Assembly (NCBI RefSeq): GCF_032118995.1
Contig: NC_092657.1
Location: 13,406,139-13,470,138, forward strand
From: Asterias amurensis
Lineage: Eukaryota > Echinodermata > Asteroidea > Forcipulatida > Asteriidae
Reading direction: 5' to 3'
DNA length: 64,000 bases
Part shown: in pieces, positions 45,757-56,941 of the stretch
How positions within the stretch are numbered: the first letter of the stretch is position 1
Layout: each line of letters begins with the position of its first letter
Notes under the pieces: model-generated
Database searches by the model: none
What the model saw: only the letters and a program-made list of their open reading frames with translations
What the model was told of the DNA's origin: nothing
Position numbers and translations under genes: made by a program

Positions 45757-48700
45757 ATGGCGCATGGCTGCTTGGAGAGCGTTTCGAACTCTTTAAAGGA
45801 AACCATACGAGATGGCGGTATTCATGGTTGGATTGCTGTGTTGGGTTTATTTACGTGTTTTGCAGCAAGGGTTGGTGTGACCAAAGGTCTGGGTATGATG
45901 TTACCCACCCTACAGGAACAGTTCGTCACTTCCACGTGGTTAATTGGCTGGATGGTTGCTTTTGTTTCGTCTGGTGGGGCGTTCTCGGGTAAGTTTATCT
46001 TAAATATTGATGTACTTTTAATTAAACTTTACTGTTTATAAAATAGTTTATTTAAACTTATCTCTTTGCTTATTTGTGTACAAGCCAGTCACAATATGAA
46101 ACAGTTGGCCCAGTCCACAGTTATTAAGTTAAACTTTTGTGTTTATGGCAAGTGTTGCTGTATTGATTGTTCCCTTGTGGATTTTCATCACTTTGTTGCT
46201 CTGTACTCATCATTGTTTTGTTGTCTGATTTCCAAATGAATAATAATACAATAAATATAAATAATAATATCAATTAAAAACTAGACATTAGGTGTTTGTG
46301 AACAAACACAAAGCTGTTCCGTGTTGTTTTGCTTGGACCATGTGCTCAAATGACCAAGGAGTCTATAACTGAAACAATTGAAAATAGGTTGTGTATTTCT
46401 TAAGATATGGTCTCACTTCCGGTTGACCCGGAAGTATAGGTCAACTTGATGTCAAGGTTTTTTTTTAAATGAATGTCCATGCCCAATGAGTTTAAACATT
46501 GGTCGTGTAGTTCTTGAAATTAAGGTGCTGCAAAGATTTCCACTGTAACTTGTCAATAGAGGGCGTTATATAAGTTGAGTGGTATCAACATCTCCTTTTT
46601 TTAAGGCAAATAATGTTCAACTGAATTGTTTATCCCCAAAAGTTCAATTAAAAAGTTGAATGAATGTAAAAACTTGTATTTTACTCAGGATTGTTTGATT
46701 TGTTTGGTTTATTGAGTACATGACAGTATTATTAGAGTCCATTATCATGTGACAAACTCCTTAGGATGAAATCCCTGTATTTGGTAGTTGGTTTGATGTT
46801 TGATCTAGTACGAGTGGATTTCACTGAACTCATAACCACCAAACTCTGTGCTAATGATTACCATTTTCCACTTACTGTGTATTTCAAACATCATGCATGC
46901 ACACAGGTTATGCTGGGCTAACAATTGAGAAATAATAACAACAACAAAAACAACAACAAAAACAACAACAACAACGACAACGACAACGACAACAACACTG
47001 GCAACGGCAACGGCAACAACGGCAACGACGGCGGCGGCGGCAGCGGCGGCAGCGGTGGCAGCGGCAGCGGCGGCAGCACCAGCAGCAGCAGCAGTAGTAG
47101 TAGTAGTATATCGACGAAAACAATATCAACAGCTAAAAAAAAAAAGATCGCCTGGACGGATGTAATATATTGTAACTTTGTTCAATTATACTGCTGTCAC
47201 AATTATAATCAATGTATCATCGCCATGTTTTTTGTTCTTCTTTTCTGAGCAGGGATATTAGCAACGCCACTAAAGGAGAGATTTGGCGCCAGGACTGTGG
47301 TGATAGTGAGTGGAATAGTTGCTGGTATCTCTATGATAACTGCGTCATTCCTATCCAGTCTGTACGCAATCACCTTCCTCCTTACTGTTTCAGGTAAAAC
47401 GTTGCTTAAAATTAACATAAACAAGTTGGATTGAGCTAACAAAACAGTTGCTGACATTGTTACCACTTTATGCAACACACTATATGCATAATCTGACAAA
47501 CCTGTGTAAGTTTGAGATCGATCGGCCATCTGGTTCACGAGAAAAAAAGTAAAACAAAACGATTGCACATTTTGCATAACACCAAAGCAAGCCTATCGGG
47601 AGAGTGTATACACTACAAACAAATGACCTTGTTGAGGCATATTGTCCTCTAACTAAATGTTTTACTTTTTTGATTGGTCGTTTTCGCGGGTTTAAATGTT
47701 TGCAGCAGAGATTGTACAGTACGGAGCTTTTAAAGGGACATGCGTAAAAACAAAATTGCGTGCGAACGAAACAAATAATTGGGTGCAAACAAAAACAAGT
47801 CCAACGAAGATTTTGATCGTACGCAAGCACATTTTTAGTTCGCAACTGTTTTCGTACGCACGCGTATTTGTTGCGGTTGAACGTAGATTTATTTGTCAGC
47901 TCGCATATTTGTTTTTGTTCGCACGCAACTTGTTTTCATTTTTTTTTCACGCATATTATTCCTTAAGCTCCGTATAATAGAGCAATAATGTCTATCGGTC
48001 AAACCACACATCAGCTGGACTAACAATCAAGACACTGTAATTGCAACTACATTCAACAAACAGTATGAAGATAGTATGGTATAGTGACTTCTTTAAATTC
48101 TACTTCCTGAGGTGCTGAATTTTTTTGAGAACATAGTAAAACAAGTCACGAAAATAACATTAACGGACATTACGAAACATGTGAAACGTCTTTACGTGAT
48201 ACTGGTTTACTCATTCATAAAAACAATTGCAGCACCTTAGCAATTAACATATAAAGGGAAAGTACGCGTTTTGTAATTACTAAAAACAAATATTAACTCA
48301 AAAATTTACTTGGTAACGAGCATTGGAGAGCTGTTGTTAGTATACAACATTTCGAGGAACGGCTTCCTCTGAAGTAGTATGTATTTTGAGAAAGTGTTTA
48401 TTTCTGACTTGAATGTTAAAAGACTTTAAGCTATAAGTATTTTATTTCTAACTGAAAGCACACAAATTTTGTTATCTTTCATCTTTGTCTTGCAACTTCT
48501 ATGACCAATTTAGCTTAAATTTCCACAGGCTTGTGATGTTATGCTTATGCTGGGATACACCAAGTGAAAAGACTGTGCTTTGACAATTAACAAACGTGTA
48601 CCTTCCCCTTAAAGAGAGTGGACACTATTGGTAATTGTCAAAGACCAGTCTTCTCACTTCTCACGTAAAATAACAAACCTGTGAAAATTTGAGCTCGATT

Positions 48701-51685
48701 GGTCGTCGGAGTTGCGAGATAACTATGAAAGAAAAAAACACCCTTGTCACACGAAGTTGTGTGCTTCCAGATGCTTGATTTCGAGACCTCAAGTTCTAAA
48801 CTTGAGGTCTCGAAATCAAACTCGTGGAAAAGTACTTGTTTCTCAAAAACTATGTTACTTCAAGAGGGAGCCGTTTCTCTCACTGTTTTATACCTCTCCC
48901 CATTACTCGTTGACAAATGAGGTTTTATGCTAATAATTACTTTGAGTAACTTCAAATAGTGTCCACTGCCTTTAAAGGTTAACTTTTTATTATCATTATC
49001 TTAAAATGGTGTGAGTGTAATTTATGTAAATATGTTGACATTGTTGAAAAAAGTACCTTAATGTTTAGAAAATGTTGAGTATACTTTGTTCCCTCAGCTC
49101 TTCAGAGGAATGTTAAAAGTTAAAACTCTTAACATATTTCGTATCTTACTATTCAGGAGCAGCAATTGGCATCACTTACATAATATCGAAGCATCTGGTT
49201 GGAAGTTTCTTTACCAAATCACTCACAACAGCCTACGGCTTGGGGTCCATGGGCTCCTCCTTTGCCTTCATTGCTGTTGTGCCATTGATACAGCTTTTCC
49301 TAGATATATACGGCTGGAGAGGAACAATGCTACTACTTGGAGCATTATTATTACATATCGCTGTTTGTGGAGCTCTGATGAAACCACCTGCAGCTAGTGG
49401 GAGTCGAGATGGTTACGAAGCAGCTCTCACATACGAGGAGCAAGAGACCGGAGAAGACAAAAGGGCACCAAACAACCACTGTGGCTGTTTTAACAAAGTA
49501 TACTTATTCACTCGTGAAACATTCCAGCGTGGTTTGTTCTCATCCACATCATTTTGGTTTATTGTATTTATATCAACTGTTCGACTAATCACTTACTGTG
49601 CTTGGTTAGTCTACTATGTGCAGTATACTACTGTGTATAAAGGATTCACAATGGAAGACGCGTCGAATTTCATCGTTGCTTATGGAATTGGAAGAGCAGT
49701 AGCCTGCCTTATGATCGCCCCTATAATTCAGCAAGTGCAATTTGTCAGCAAATACACCTGGCTGGCTATAGCTGTACTTATACTTGTCATTTACTATGCT
49801 GTCGACCCATGGTTGATGTCTTACTGGCCAATTACTGGAAATGCTTGTATCTTTGGAATTGCTTTTGCATTGACTTCCATACTCATAGATGTTGTCATAA
49901 AGGAAATATTTGGTAAAGAACAGCTGGGCCATGTTCTTGGCTGGATGGGATTTATGACTGGTTTGTCCATAATCCTTCTCCTATATGTCCCAGGTGAGTT
50001 TTTGTGTTAAATGAACACGCTGCTTTGGATCGGACAAGTTGGTCATTGAAAAGCGTTTGTAACCGTTTGTTATAAAATGCATATGGGAATTAATATATTT
50101 TTAAATTGGAATACAATGATCCACACACGTTTGCGTGTTTGCGTGGTTTTCCTTTTACTTTGCGACCTAACACAGTCGGCCGTTTATGTGAGTCAACAAT
50201 TTGACCCCCATAAAATGGCCGACCGTGTTTGTCGACGAGGTAAAAGGAAAACCACGCAATTCGAGTTATACTTGTGTGGATCATTATATTATACTTTTAA
50301 AATATCTTTATAATCATATGCATTTTACGAACGGTTACAAAAGCTTTTCAAAAACAAACTCGACCGATCCAAGGCAACGTGTTCCTTTAATTGTTAAACC
50401 AAATTCATAAATACCTCTGACAGTTTCGATATTACTATTGGTGGAGAGCACGTCGCGTTTTTTTAAACGCTTGATTATGACCAGCTGGAGTTGTTTATAA
50501 CTGATTTTTCGGATACGTGTGAGCGGGTTAGCCCACACTTTCGTTCCCAGGGGTGATCGATCTCGCCGCGCCTTTTTGACCCATGACTACGAGGATGCAT
50601 ACAACACTACTAGGCGCACGAATGCATATCCGAAAATGGTCTCTGTCATCAAGATAAGACACATGTACAAAGCTCAAGGAAATGACGTCGGTATATTTCG
50701 ACATGCAAATATCGTCCTGATTAACACAATCAAACTAAGTAGGATTTGAAACTTTGCGTGGTGGAAATACGATATAGAAAGGTTTGCGGTAACACCATGT
50801 AATGACTTTCTCTATTGAGTTGGGGTGGTTCTGAAAAGAACCGTTGGTTTCAACTCGACGTTTCGATAAGTATGCTCTGATCGTCTTCTGCAGAAGACGA
50901 TCAGAGCAGAAGACGATCAGAGCATACTGATCGAAACGTCGAGTTGAAACCAACGGTTCTTTTCAGAATCACCCCAACTCATTAGAGATAGTCATTACAT
51001 GGTGTTACCGCAAACCTTTCTACAAGCAAACTAACCCAACATATTGATAACAGATTCGTAAATGATTGATAAACGTTCTGCATCGAGTATTTTGTGAGGT
51101 GTCTTGGCCGAGTGGCTATATTCAAGTATGGTAAAAATCAATGGAGTGTGGCTTCAGGTCCCGGTAGTAAAGCTTTTGTCCTTGAGCAATATACTTTACT
51201 AATGTTTCTTTTCACCAAGTGTTATGTATCTGGCAGTTTGATTTGTTGGTAAGAAAAAGCCTTCGGAGCGCTACCTTTTTCCAGGGAACGGATACATATG
51301 AAAGGGGTGTTATTGCCCCGATGACCGGGGCAATATAGTAAAGCGCATTGGGACGGTAGTTGTAAAATTCACTATTGTGTTGTTTATATTTAGTAGTTTT
51401 GTCGGGATGGATCCAAACCACTCTCTCGATCAACAAAGCTCACGGCTACACTGGCGAGCTGATGAAATAATGAGTCGCAAATTAATGAATGAATGAACGA
51501 AACAGTAAATGAAGGTATGAAACTTAAACATGTGTACGTTTTGTTTGTGCCCACCAGGATTGATATACGACTTAACTGGAGACTACACCGTGGCCTTCAG
51601 TCTAATGGCTGGTGCACAATTACTGAGTGTTGCTGCTGCCTTTTGGTTACACTGGAGGCATAAAGGAGAGAAGAGTTTTCGATAA
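45757..51685 (+). CDS. SLC16-type monocarboxylate transporter, four coding exons
   Basis: Coding exons 45757-45988, 47253-47393, 49157-49993 and 51558-51685 join in frame to 445 codons plus TAA. All three introns are GT-AG and phase 1, each splitting a Gly codon. The protein is a 12-helix major facilitator. Helix 1 is preceded by DGGIHGW, a variant of the SLC16 signature (D/E-G-G/S-W/F-G/A-W). TKGLGMMLPTLQEQF and LKERFGARTVVIVSGIVAG follow, with a hydrophilic central loop (about residues 205-235) rich in Glu/Asp/Lys. The helix-8 Arg is present (AYGIGRAVACL), but the Asp four residues before it in proton-coupled MCTs is Tyr. SLC16 proteins sit in the plasma membrane and move monocarboxylates or related solutes. 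The substrate is unknown and proton coupling is doubtful. Introns carry many transposons. Confidence 0.92.
46281..46600 (-). mobile_element. Helitron-like 3' fragment in transporter intron 1
   Basis: Minus strand: hairpin GTGTTTGTTCACAAACAC, then CTAATGT and CTAG (46281-46284). The inside has CACTTCCGGTTGACCCGGAA. It matches 38855-39055. Confidence 0.6.
46927..47110. repeat. Layered trinucleotide microsatellite in intron 1
   Basis: AAC-rich units grade into CAACGA, CAACGG, GGCGGC/AGCGGC, then CAGCAG and TAGTAG. Neighbouring blocks differ by single substitutions. Poly-Asn/poly-Gly/poly-Ser translation is an artefact, since the region is intronic. Confidence 0.9.
47716..47977. mobile_element. 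Small TIR MITE in transporter intron 2
   Basis: Ends TACGGAGCTTTTAAAGG and CCTTAAGCTCCGTATA are inverted. The inside has AATTGCGTGCGAACGAAACA pairing with TGTTTTTGTTCGCACGCAAC. Non-coding. Confidence 0.65.
48105..48608. mobile_element. Diverged M1-related MITE in intron 2
   Basis: 48105-48245 is a palindrome (CTGAGGTGCTGAATTTTTTT... AAAACAATTGCAGCACCTTA). 48255-48608 begins AAAGGGAAAGTACGCG, has M1-like ACGGCTTCCTCTGAAGTAG and CACCAAGTGAAAAGACTG, and ends CGTGTACCTTCCCC. It abuts the next M1 copy. A relative of the palindrome is at 61690-61890. Confidence 0.6.
48613..48971. mobile_element. M1 MITE in intron 2
   Basis: AGAGAGTGGACACTATTGG to AATAGTGTCCACTGCCT, with TTAA at 48609-48612 and 48972-48975. 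Intact central hairpin GAGACCTCAAGTTC... GAGGTCTCGAAATC. Orientation is opposite to the copy at 1709. Confidence 0.85.
50011..50386. mobile_element. M2 MITE in transporter intron 3
   Basis: ATGAACACGCTGCTTTGG to CCAAGGCAACGTGTTCCT, with TTAA at 50007-50010 and 50387-50390. It inserted only 14 bases downstream of the exon 3 splice donor. Confidence 0.85.
50403..50535. mobile_element. MA-type MITE end fragment in intron 3
   Basis: ATTCATAAATACCTCTGACA and TATTGGTGGAGAGCACGTCG match the terminus of MA (4793-4860). The rest is diverged. Confidence 0.55.
50775..51022. repeat. Near-perfect 248-bp palindrome in intron 3
   Basis: TAGAAAGGTTTGCGGTAACA pairs with TGTTACCGCAAACCTTTCTA, and the match continues to the centre. 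There AGAAGACGATCAGAGCA is repeated twice. The CGAAACGTCGAGTTGAAACC stretch (about 50934) recurs in diverged form at 18155-18215. The right half also has GATCAG-AGCATA-CTGATC, a small stem followed by CGAAACGTC. Confidence 0.85.
51096..51400 (+). mobile_element. tRNA-derived SINE (S2-related) in intron 3
   Basis: A-box-like GTCTTGGCCGAGTGGCTAT, a degenerate B-box region (GGCTTCAGGTCCCGG), then TTGTCCTTGAGCAATATACT and a 3' part with AAAGCGCATTGGGACGG. Head of Leu/Ser tRNA type; not a working tRNA. Confidence 0.65.
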
Positions 51686-52068
51686 AGACGCCACGCCGTT
51701 AGTCTTGTCATGACAGAGTGTTAGCAGAGAATAATTTGGGGGTATGCCGCTTCTCGATTGACCCTCGCTAACTTTCATTTTCCTTAAAGTAACAAATACT
51801 GAATGGTGATTGTGGAAACATATTGAAATATTTGTGTCGACAATTTCAGTGAGCGTTATCATCGATTTTTCTTTTTAATCGATTTCATGCTAAAAGTGTC
51901 ATCGGTGTTGTATTTTTTTTTTCGCGTGTTTTGTATGGTGGATTACATAGTGTTGGCAGTGCCAGCCACTGTTTTATAAACCAATATGTAATGCCCCTTT
52001 GACTTATCATTGTTCCATCGTCTTTACGACTTCTTCTGAACCCCTTTTAAACCCTTCTCATCCTGTCC

Positions 52069-52074
52069 AATAAA
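52069..52074 (+). terminator. Candidate poly(A) signal of the transporter gene
   Basis: AATAAA 384 bases past the TAA stop, before any recognised repeat. Cleavage site not defined. Confidence 0.5.
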
Positions 52075-52128
52075 CTAGAGAGCTTTCGATTTTGGGACGG
52101 TAGGAACACAGAGGACGGGAGGTAGCGT

Positions 52129-53898
52129 TAAGGCCGAGTCACACAGTGACTGCAGCGATAACTAAAATGTTAACGATAACGACGCAAAGAGGAGACATTG
52201 TATTGGTTAATTAATTGCTCTACACAGAAAACGCCCATGCTTCAAGGGCGTGCATTTCTAACGTTCTCGTTTCCATTCTCTTATAAAGGCGTGTGCTCAC
52301 GATTGAACGCCCCCGCCCTGTATGATGTGGACCGCACGGTAACATACTTGGCTTGAGTCCCATTCCAATGAGGTTCATTTTATGTCCAGTCCCATCATCT
52401 TGACACCAGGAAAATTTTGAGCGGCCGGCATCCCCAGCCATATGCCTGGCCATTCTCGGGACCGGGTGGTGTCATGTTTACGCGTTGTTGTGGTTTTTAT
52501 TAACTGCACCGAACCGTGATCTTGTGAGCCCTTTCACCGTTAGACTTGATTCAATGTCCGTTCTCGTGCGAGAGGTCCCTTGTCACATCCGCCGCCACAA
52601 TGTAGCTACACTGGTCCCGAGAAAGGTACGGAACAGTTTGGGGGTGATCGGCTGCACAAAACAAATGTTCATTTGTGGGCGATGGGACTGAAAAAAAACT
52701 GTCACGGAACTGCGACTTGAGTCAAGTCAATGTCAAAAGGAACAATAAAACAACGTGTGCAAAATTCTACGATTTGTTCTTCTCCAAATCATGATAAAGC
52801 TGTGATGTCCTTGGTATGGGTGGTTCATGTTAAAATGGGTTGATCCAATTGTGTGCGAAGGTTGAAAAAAAAAATAATATAATAATTAGTTTCCTTTTGT
52901 GTAAGGGTTTTCGTGGAGAATTATTTGTGAGCCGGGAATTTTTGCAAAAGAGCTGGACAACACCTTATTGGGAACTATACAAGGTAATAAGCATTTTAGT
53001 TTGTTTAGACTGAGTTGTCCGCATGAATATAGTCTGATTAGTGATCGATAACTAATACGCAAAATCACCTTGATGTTGCAGTGTTAAAGTAGGTCGGTAC
53101 AGTGACTGTGTAATTGCCTTCGACGCGTTCCTTTTAGAGAAAACAAACGGAGCGGAACAAATTGACTTATTTTATTTACTGACGTGCATGCAGCTATAGC
53201 ACAAAAACAATTACGCTTGTCACCACGTAATTGAATTGTAAAAGTAGGTCGGTACAGTACCCTTGGATGTGAAATTGCCTCTGTTGTGTTCCGTTTACAA
53301 AACTAAATAAATGGAGCGGAACAAATTTACTTCTCTTTTCTGACGTACATGCAGCTATATAGCGCTAAAGATCTCATAACAAAAACAATTATGATTTCCA
53401 CCACGTAATTGCAGTCTACACACCTCGGTATTGTGCCACCTTGGCTGTTAATTGTTTTTTTTTGCAACGTTTTTTTTTACAGAAAACAAATTGAGCGGAA
53501 CAATTGCTCTCATCTCGGTTCTGACGTGCATGAACCGCTTTTTATTCCAGTAAAAACCAAAACAAATACGCGAACAAAAAACTTTTAGTTTCTCTGTAAA
53601 CGTATGTCGGTTTTAAGAGTCAGTCAGCGTATAACAATATTTGTGAGCATATGGGTGTGTATTCGTTTATCTTCCATGGGTTGACCCCTGTCTACGTCTG
53701 CCCAGGTACGTTCGAATAGCTTTGACGGGGCTCACCCGGGTCGGCCCCCAGTGCCCTGCTTGTGGAGTGGGTCACTTTGGTGACCTGATGAGTATGCCAT
53801 CACCACGAGAGGGCGAGTGTGATCGTTCGATTAGCTCTATTTGCGTTATATATGCGTTGTTATAGTTTTGGCAAACGCTACAGTGTGACTTGGCCTTA
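52129..53898. mobile_element. TIR pair of a 1.77-kb element
   Basis: TAAGGCCGAGTCACACAGTG (52129) and CACTGTGTGACTTGGCCTTA-like right end (to 53898) are inverted. Both are followed inward by ATAAC/GTTAT-rich stretches. The left part holds CTACACAGAAAACGCCCATG and a GC-richer region without recognised coding. The interior includes three tandem units (53083-53600). It may be two separate half-elements rather than one. Confidence 0.5.
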
Positions 53899-54345
53899 CA
53901 GACACTTGACACCATTGTAAATTGTTAACACACAGTCGGTGTATCTCACCATATATTTAAAATAACAAACCTGTGAAAATTTGAGCTCACTCGGTCGTCG
54001 TTGTTGCGAGATATTTTTGAAAGAAAAAAAAACAACCTTGTAACACGTAGTTGATTGCTTTCAGATGTTTGATTTCGGGACCTAAAATTCTAAATATGAG
54101 GTTTTGAAATCAATTTCGTGGAAAATTACTTCTTTCTCGAAAACTACGTCACTTCAAAGGGAGCCGTTTATAACGGTGTTGTATACCATCAACCTCTCCC
54201 CATTACTTACAAGAAAGGTGTTATGCTTATAAATATTTTGAGAAATTACCAATAGTGTCCACTGCCTTTAAATAATAGGCCGATACAGCGTCCTTGGCTG
54301 TGTAATTGCTTTCGCTACGTTCCTTTTGCAGAAAAACAAAAGGAG
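53083..54345. repeat. Interrupted tandem repeat upstream of the fibrinogen-type gene
   Basis: Units start at about 53083, 53240, 53420 and 54274. They share AAGTAGGTCGGTACAGTG or TAGGCCGATACAGCG, CCTTGGCTGTGTAATTGC-type, and GCGTTCC... AGAAAAC... GGAGCGGAACAAAT. The first three have period about 155-180. The fourth is separated by the right end of the TIR element and an M1 copy, and lies 340 bp before the gene's ATG. Confidence 0.65.
53899..54267. mobile_element. M1 MITE, inverted, one end diverged
   Basis: It starts near CAGACACTTGACACCATTG, has ATTTGAGCTCACTCGGTCGT and GGGAGCCGTTTATAACGG, and ends CCAATAGTGTCCACTGCCT before TTAA at 54268-54271. Confidence 0.75.
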
Positions 54346-54615
54346 CATAATACAGTGATTTGGTCTGAAGCACACAGGAAAACCTAATAAATTGTATTAC
54401 ACACGCAATCGAAATTGACCCATAATTGGACAGCCAATCAAAACCCGCCACAGTCGTCTGTTTCTTTATAGACAAGCCTTAAATACTGTTTGGTCACTCG
54501 TTTCTATCTCACTGCTGTGAATACGGTGAACGGTGAAGTCAATGAGTGAAGCTTACTCAATTACACATGTGTGCAGCAACAACTTCTGTTCAATTAATTG
54601 CTTAATTTGAAGAAA

Positions 54616-54625
54616 TATATAAATA
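54616..54625 (+). promoter_or_regulatory. TATA box of the fibrinogen-type gene
   Basis: TATATAAATA lies 61 bases before the ATG, giving room for a start site near 54645 and a short leader. A CCAAT motif is at about 54432. Confidence 0.6.
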
Positions 54626-54685
54626 ACTGCCTGATTCATTTCTTCTAAAAGTTATTACGAATAATAGTATACACAAACGATCATC

Positions 54686-55679
54686 ATGGAAGTCATTATC
54701 GCAACTTTGTTTATGTTTGTACTGATTCAAACATGCCATGGTGCAAACCCACAGCGGTTCATCGAAACATTCTACTTGGCTGAAAACCGTGCCTTACTGA
54801 ATCAAGTGTTTCAGTTGAAGACTGTATCTTCTTCTGTGATCTGTGGGCGAGACTGCTCTTTAAACCCACAGTGTGCATCATTCAACTACCAAATAGATAA
54901 CAATGGTTGTGCATTTAACAATATCACCAGAGCAAACAGCCCTGTTGACTTTATCGAATCACAAGGAAGTGTCTACTATGATGAAAGGGTGGACACTTTT
55001 TCTTTTTTCCGTTCCGAACGTGAAGAAGTATAGCAGTTGTACTAAGTTATATCAAGCCGGTTACCGTGACAATGGCATGTACAAAATCTACCCTGCAAGT
55101 CTAAATGCTGGGTTACAGGTCTACTGTGATATGGAAACAGATGGAGGAGGCTGGATCGTCTTCCAGAGGAGACACGATGGCTCTGTTGACTTTTACCGCA
55201 CCTGGTCTGAATACGCATCTGGCTTTGGTGACATGCAAAATGAGTTCTGGTTGGGGAATGACATCCTGCGTGCCCTTACTGGAACGGGTCAATGGGAGCT
55301 CAGAGTAGATATGGATAATTGGCAGTCCACTGCAGTTTGGGCTTCTTATGGTGAGTTTGCTGTTACAGGTGACAAGTACACTCTCAATGTTGGTTCATAT
55401 GATGCTCAGAGTACAACAAGTGATTCAATGTTTGGTCATAATGGCCAACCATTCACAGCGAAGGATCAGGACAATGACGGAGATACCATTGCCAACTGCG
55501 CAGAGCTATGGGAAGGTGCCTGGTGGTTTACAAGCTGCTACATGTCCCATCTGAATGGTAAATACTATCCACAGGAAGATGTTCCATTCGGACGTGGAGT
55601 AAAATGGGCAGGTTGGTGGTATGGATCAGATTATTTCTCCCTGAAGAAATGCAGCATGAAAATACGGCAAGTTTTGTAA
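54686..55679 (+). CDS. Secreted PAN plus fibrinogen-related protein (one frame break)
   Basis: The ATG at 54686 opens a signal peptide (MEVIIATLFMFVLIQTCHG). A PAN/apple-like domain with C53, C57, C63 and C75 follows to about residue 105. The frame breaks in a T5-C-T6 run (54997-55008). Removing one T gives 330 codons ending TAA at 55679. The C-terminal two thirds is a fibrinogen domain: SSCTKLYQAG, YCDMETDGGGWIVFQRR, the calcium-type loop DQDNDGDTIANCAEL, WWFTSCYMSHLNG and SLKKCSMKIR. All four expected Cys are present. Such proteins (ficolin/tachylectin-like) are secreted lectins, often immune. The ligand is unknown. Both halves are otherwise intact, so a sequencing or allelic indel is likelier than an old pseudogene. 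ATTAAA at 55683 may be the poly(A) signal. Confidence 0.85.
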
Positions 55680-55706
55680 CTCATTAAACGAACAAGCTTT
55701 ACTTAA

Positions 55707-56451
55707 AAAGACACAGGACAACTTCGGTATTGCCATCGACGTGTCTCCTAATTTGGTATATCTCAACATATGCCCAGCGTAACAAACCTTAAAAAAATGA
55801 ACTCAAATGGTCGTCGAAGTTGCATGATAATATTGACACCAACAACAACACTTGTCGCACGAAGTTGTGTGATTTGAGATGCTTTAATTCGATACCTTAA
55901 AATCAAATTTACGTGTTTAAGTGAGAAACAACCTCTTTCTCGAAAACGACGTTACTTCGGTGGGAGCCGTTTATCGCAATGTTTTGTAATATCATTGATC
56001 GTCAAGAAGTAAGTTGTTATGCTTACAGTTATTTTAAAGGAAGTCGTTGCCTTGGATCGGGTCGAGTTGGTCTTTGAAAGGCGTTTGTAACCGTTTGTTA
56101 TAAAATGCATATGGGTAGAAAGATGTTGTAAAAGTAGAATACAATGATCCGCACAAACATGCTTCGAAATTGCACGGTTTTCATTTTACCTCGTCGACTA
56201 ACACGATCGGCCATTTAGGGGAGTCAAATTTTTGACTTCCATAAATGGCCGACCGTGTTAGTTCGCACAGTAAAAGGAAAACCACGCAATTTCGAGGCAA
56301 ACTTGTGTGGATCATTGTATTCTACTTTTAAGACATCTTTCCAACCATATGCAATTTATAAACAAAGGTTACAAACGCTTTGTATAGACCAACTCGACCC
56401 GATCCAAGGCAACGTGTTCCTTTAAGCAATTGTCAATAGTGTCCAGTGCCT
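55707..56451. mobile_element. M1 MITE interrupted by M2
   Basis: M1 parts are 55707-56033 (ACTCAAATGGTCGTCGAAGT, GGGAGCCGTTTATCGC) and 56426-56451 (CAATAGTGTCCAGTGCCT). Outer TTAA at 55703-55706 and 56452-56455. The inserted M2 has its own TTAA pair. Confidence 0.75.
56038..56421. mobile_element. M2 MITE nested in M1
   Basis: AGGAAGTCGTTGCCTTGG to CCAAGGCAACGTGTTCCT, with TTAA at 56034-56037 and 56422-56425. Centre GGAGTCAAATTTTTGACTTC. Confidence 0.85.
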
Positions 56452-56455
56452 TTAA

Positions 56456-56780
56456 AGGCAATAGTGGCATATGTAGTTGACTATAATACCAATATTCTCA
56501 CTTGGTATAACCCAACACTATGCATAACCAAAAACATTCTTTAAAAATGTGACCCATTTGGTCATCGAAGTTGCAAGAGAACTGCCGGCTTTTATATGCC
56601 TACTAAAATGTGCAGCTGGCGTTTTTGATTATTTTTGTGAGAAATTACTCATCTCTCAAAAACGTACTTCAGAGTGAGCCGTTTATAAATAATATGTTCA
56701 ATAGCTCCCTGTTGCTCGTTAACATTTTGTTGAGACTTGACATAACACTAAATTGAATAAACACCAATGGTGTCTAGTGC
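56456..56780. mobile_element. M1-related MITE sharing a TTAA with its neighbour
   Basis: AGGCAATAGTGGCATATG to CACCAATGGTGTCTAGTGCC, with TTAA at 56452-56455 and 56781-56784. Strongly diverged interior (GTCATCGAAGTTGCAAGAGA, GAGTGAGCCGTTTATAAA). Confidence 0.65.
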
Positions 56781-56941
56781 CTTAAATAAACATTATGAGA
56801 ACGAATTTACAACTATTTATATAAGTGATCATCGCAAAATGCATCACTGCCCCAAAGTATTCAATCTGAAGTACCTTGATGACTGATTTAATAAATAAAT
56901 TAATGTCAGAGATAACAATGATATAAAACTCATTGATTTAA

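Noticed and set aside
46927..47110. Gly/Ser/Asn-rich coding exon
   Set aside because: Lies in transporter intron 1 and is a graded trinucleotide repeat.
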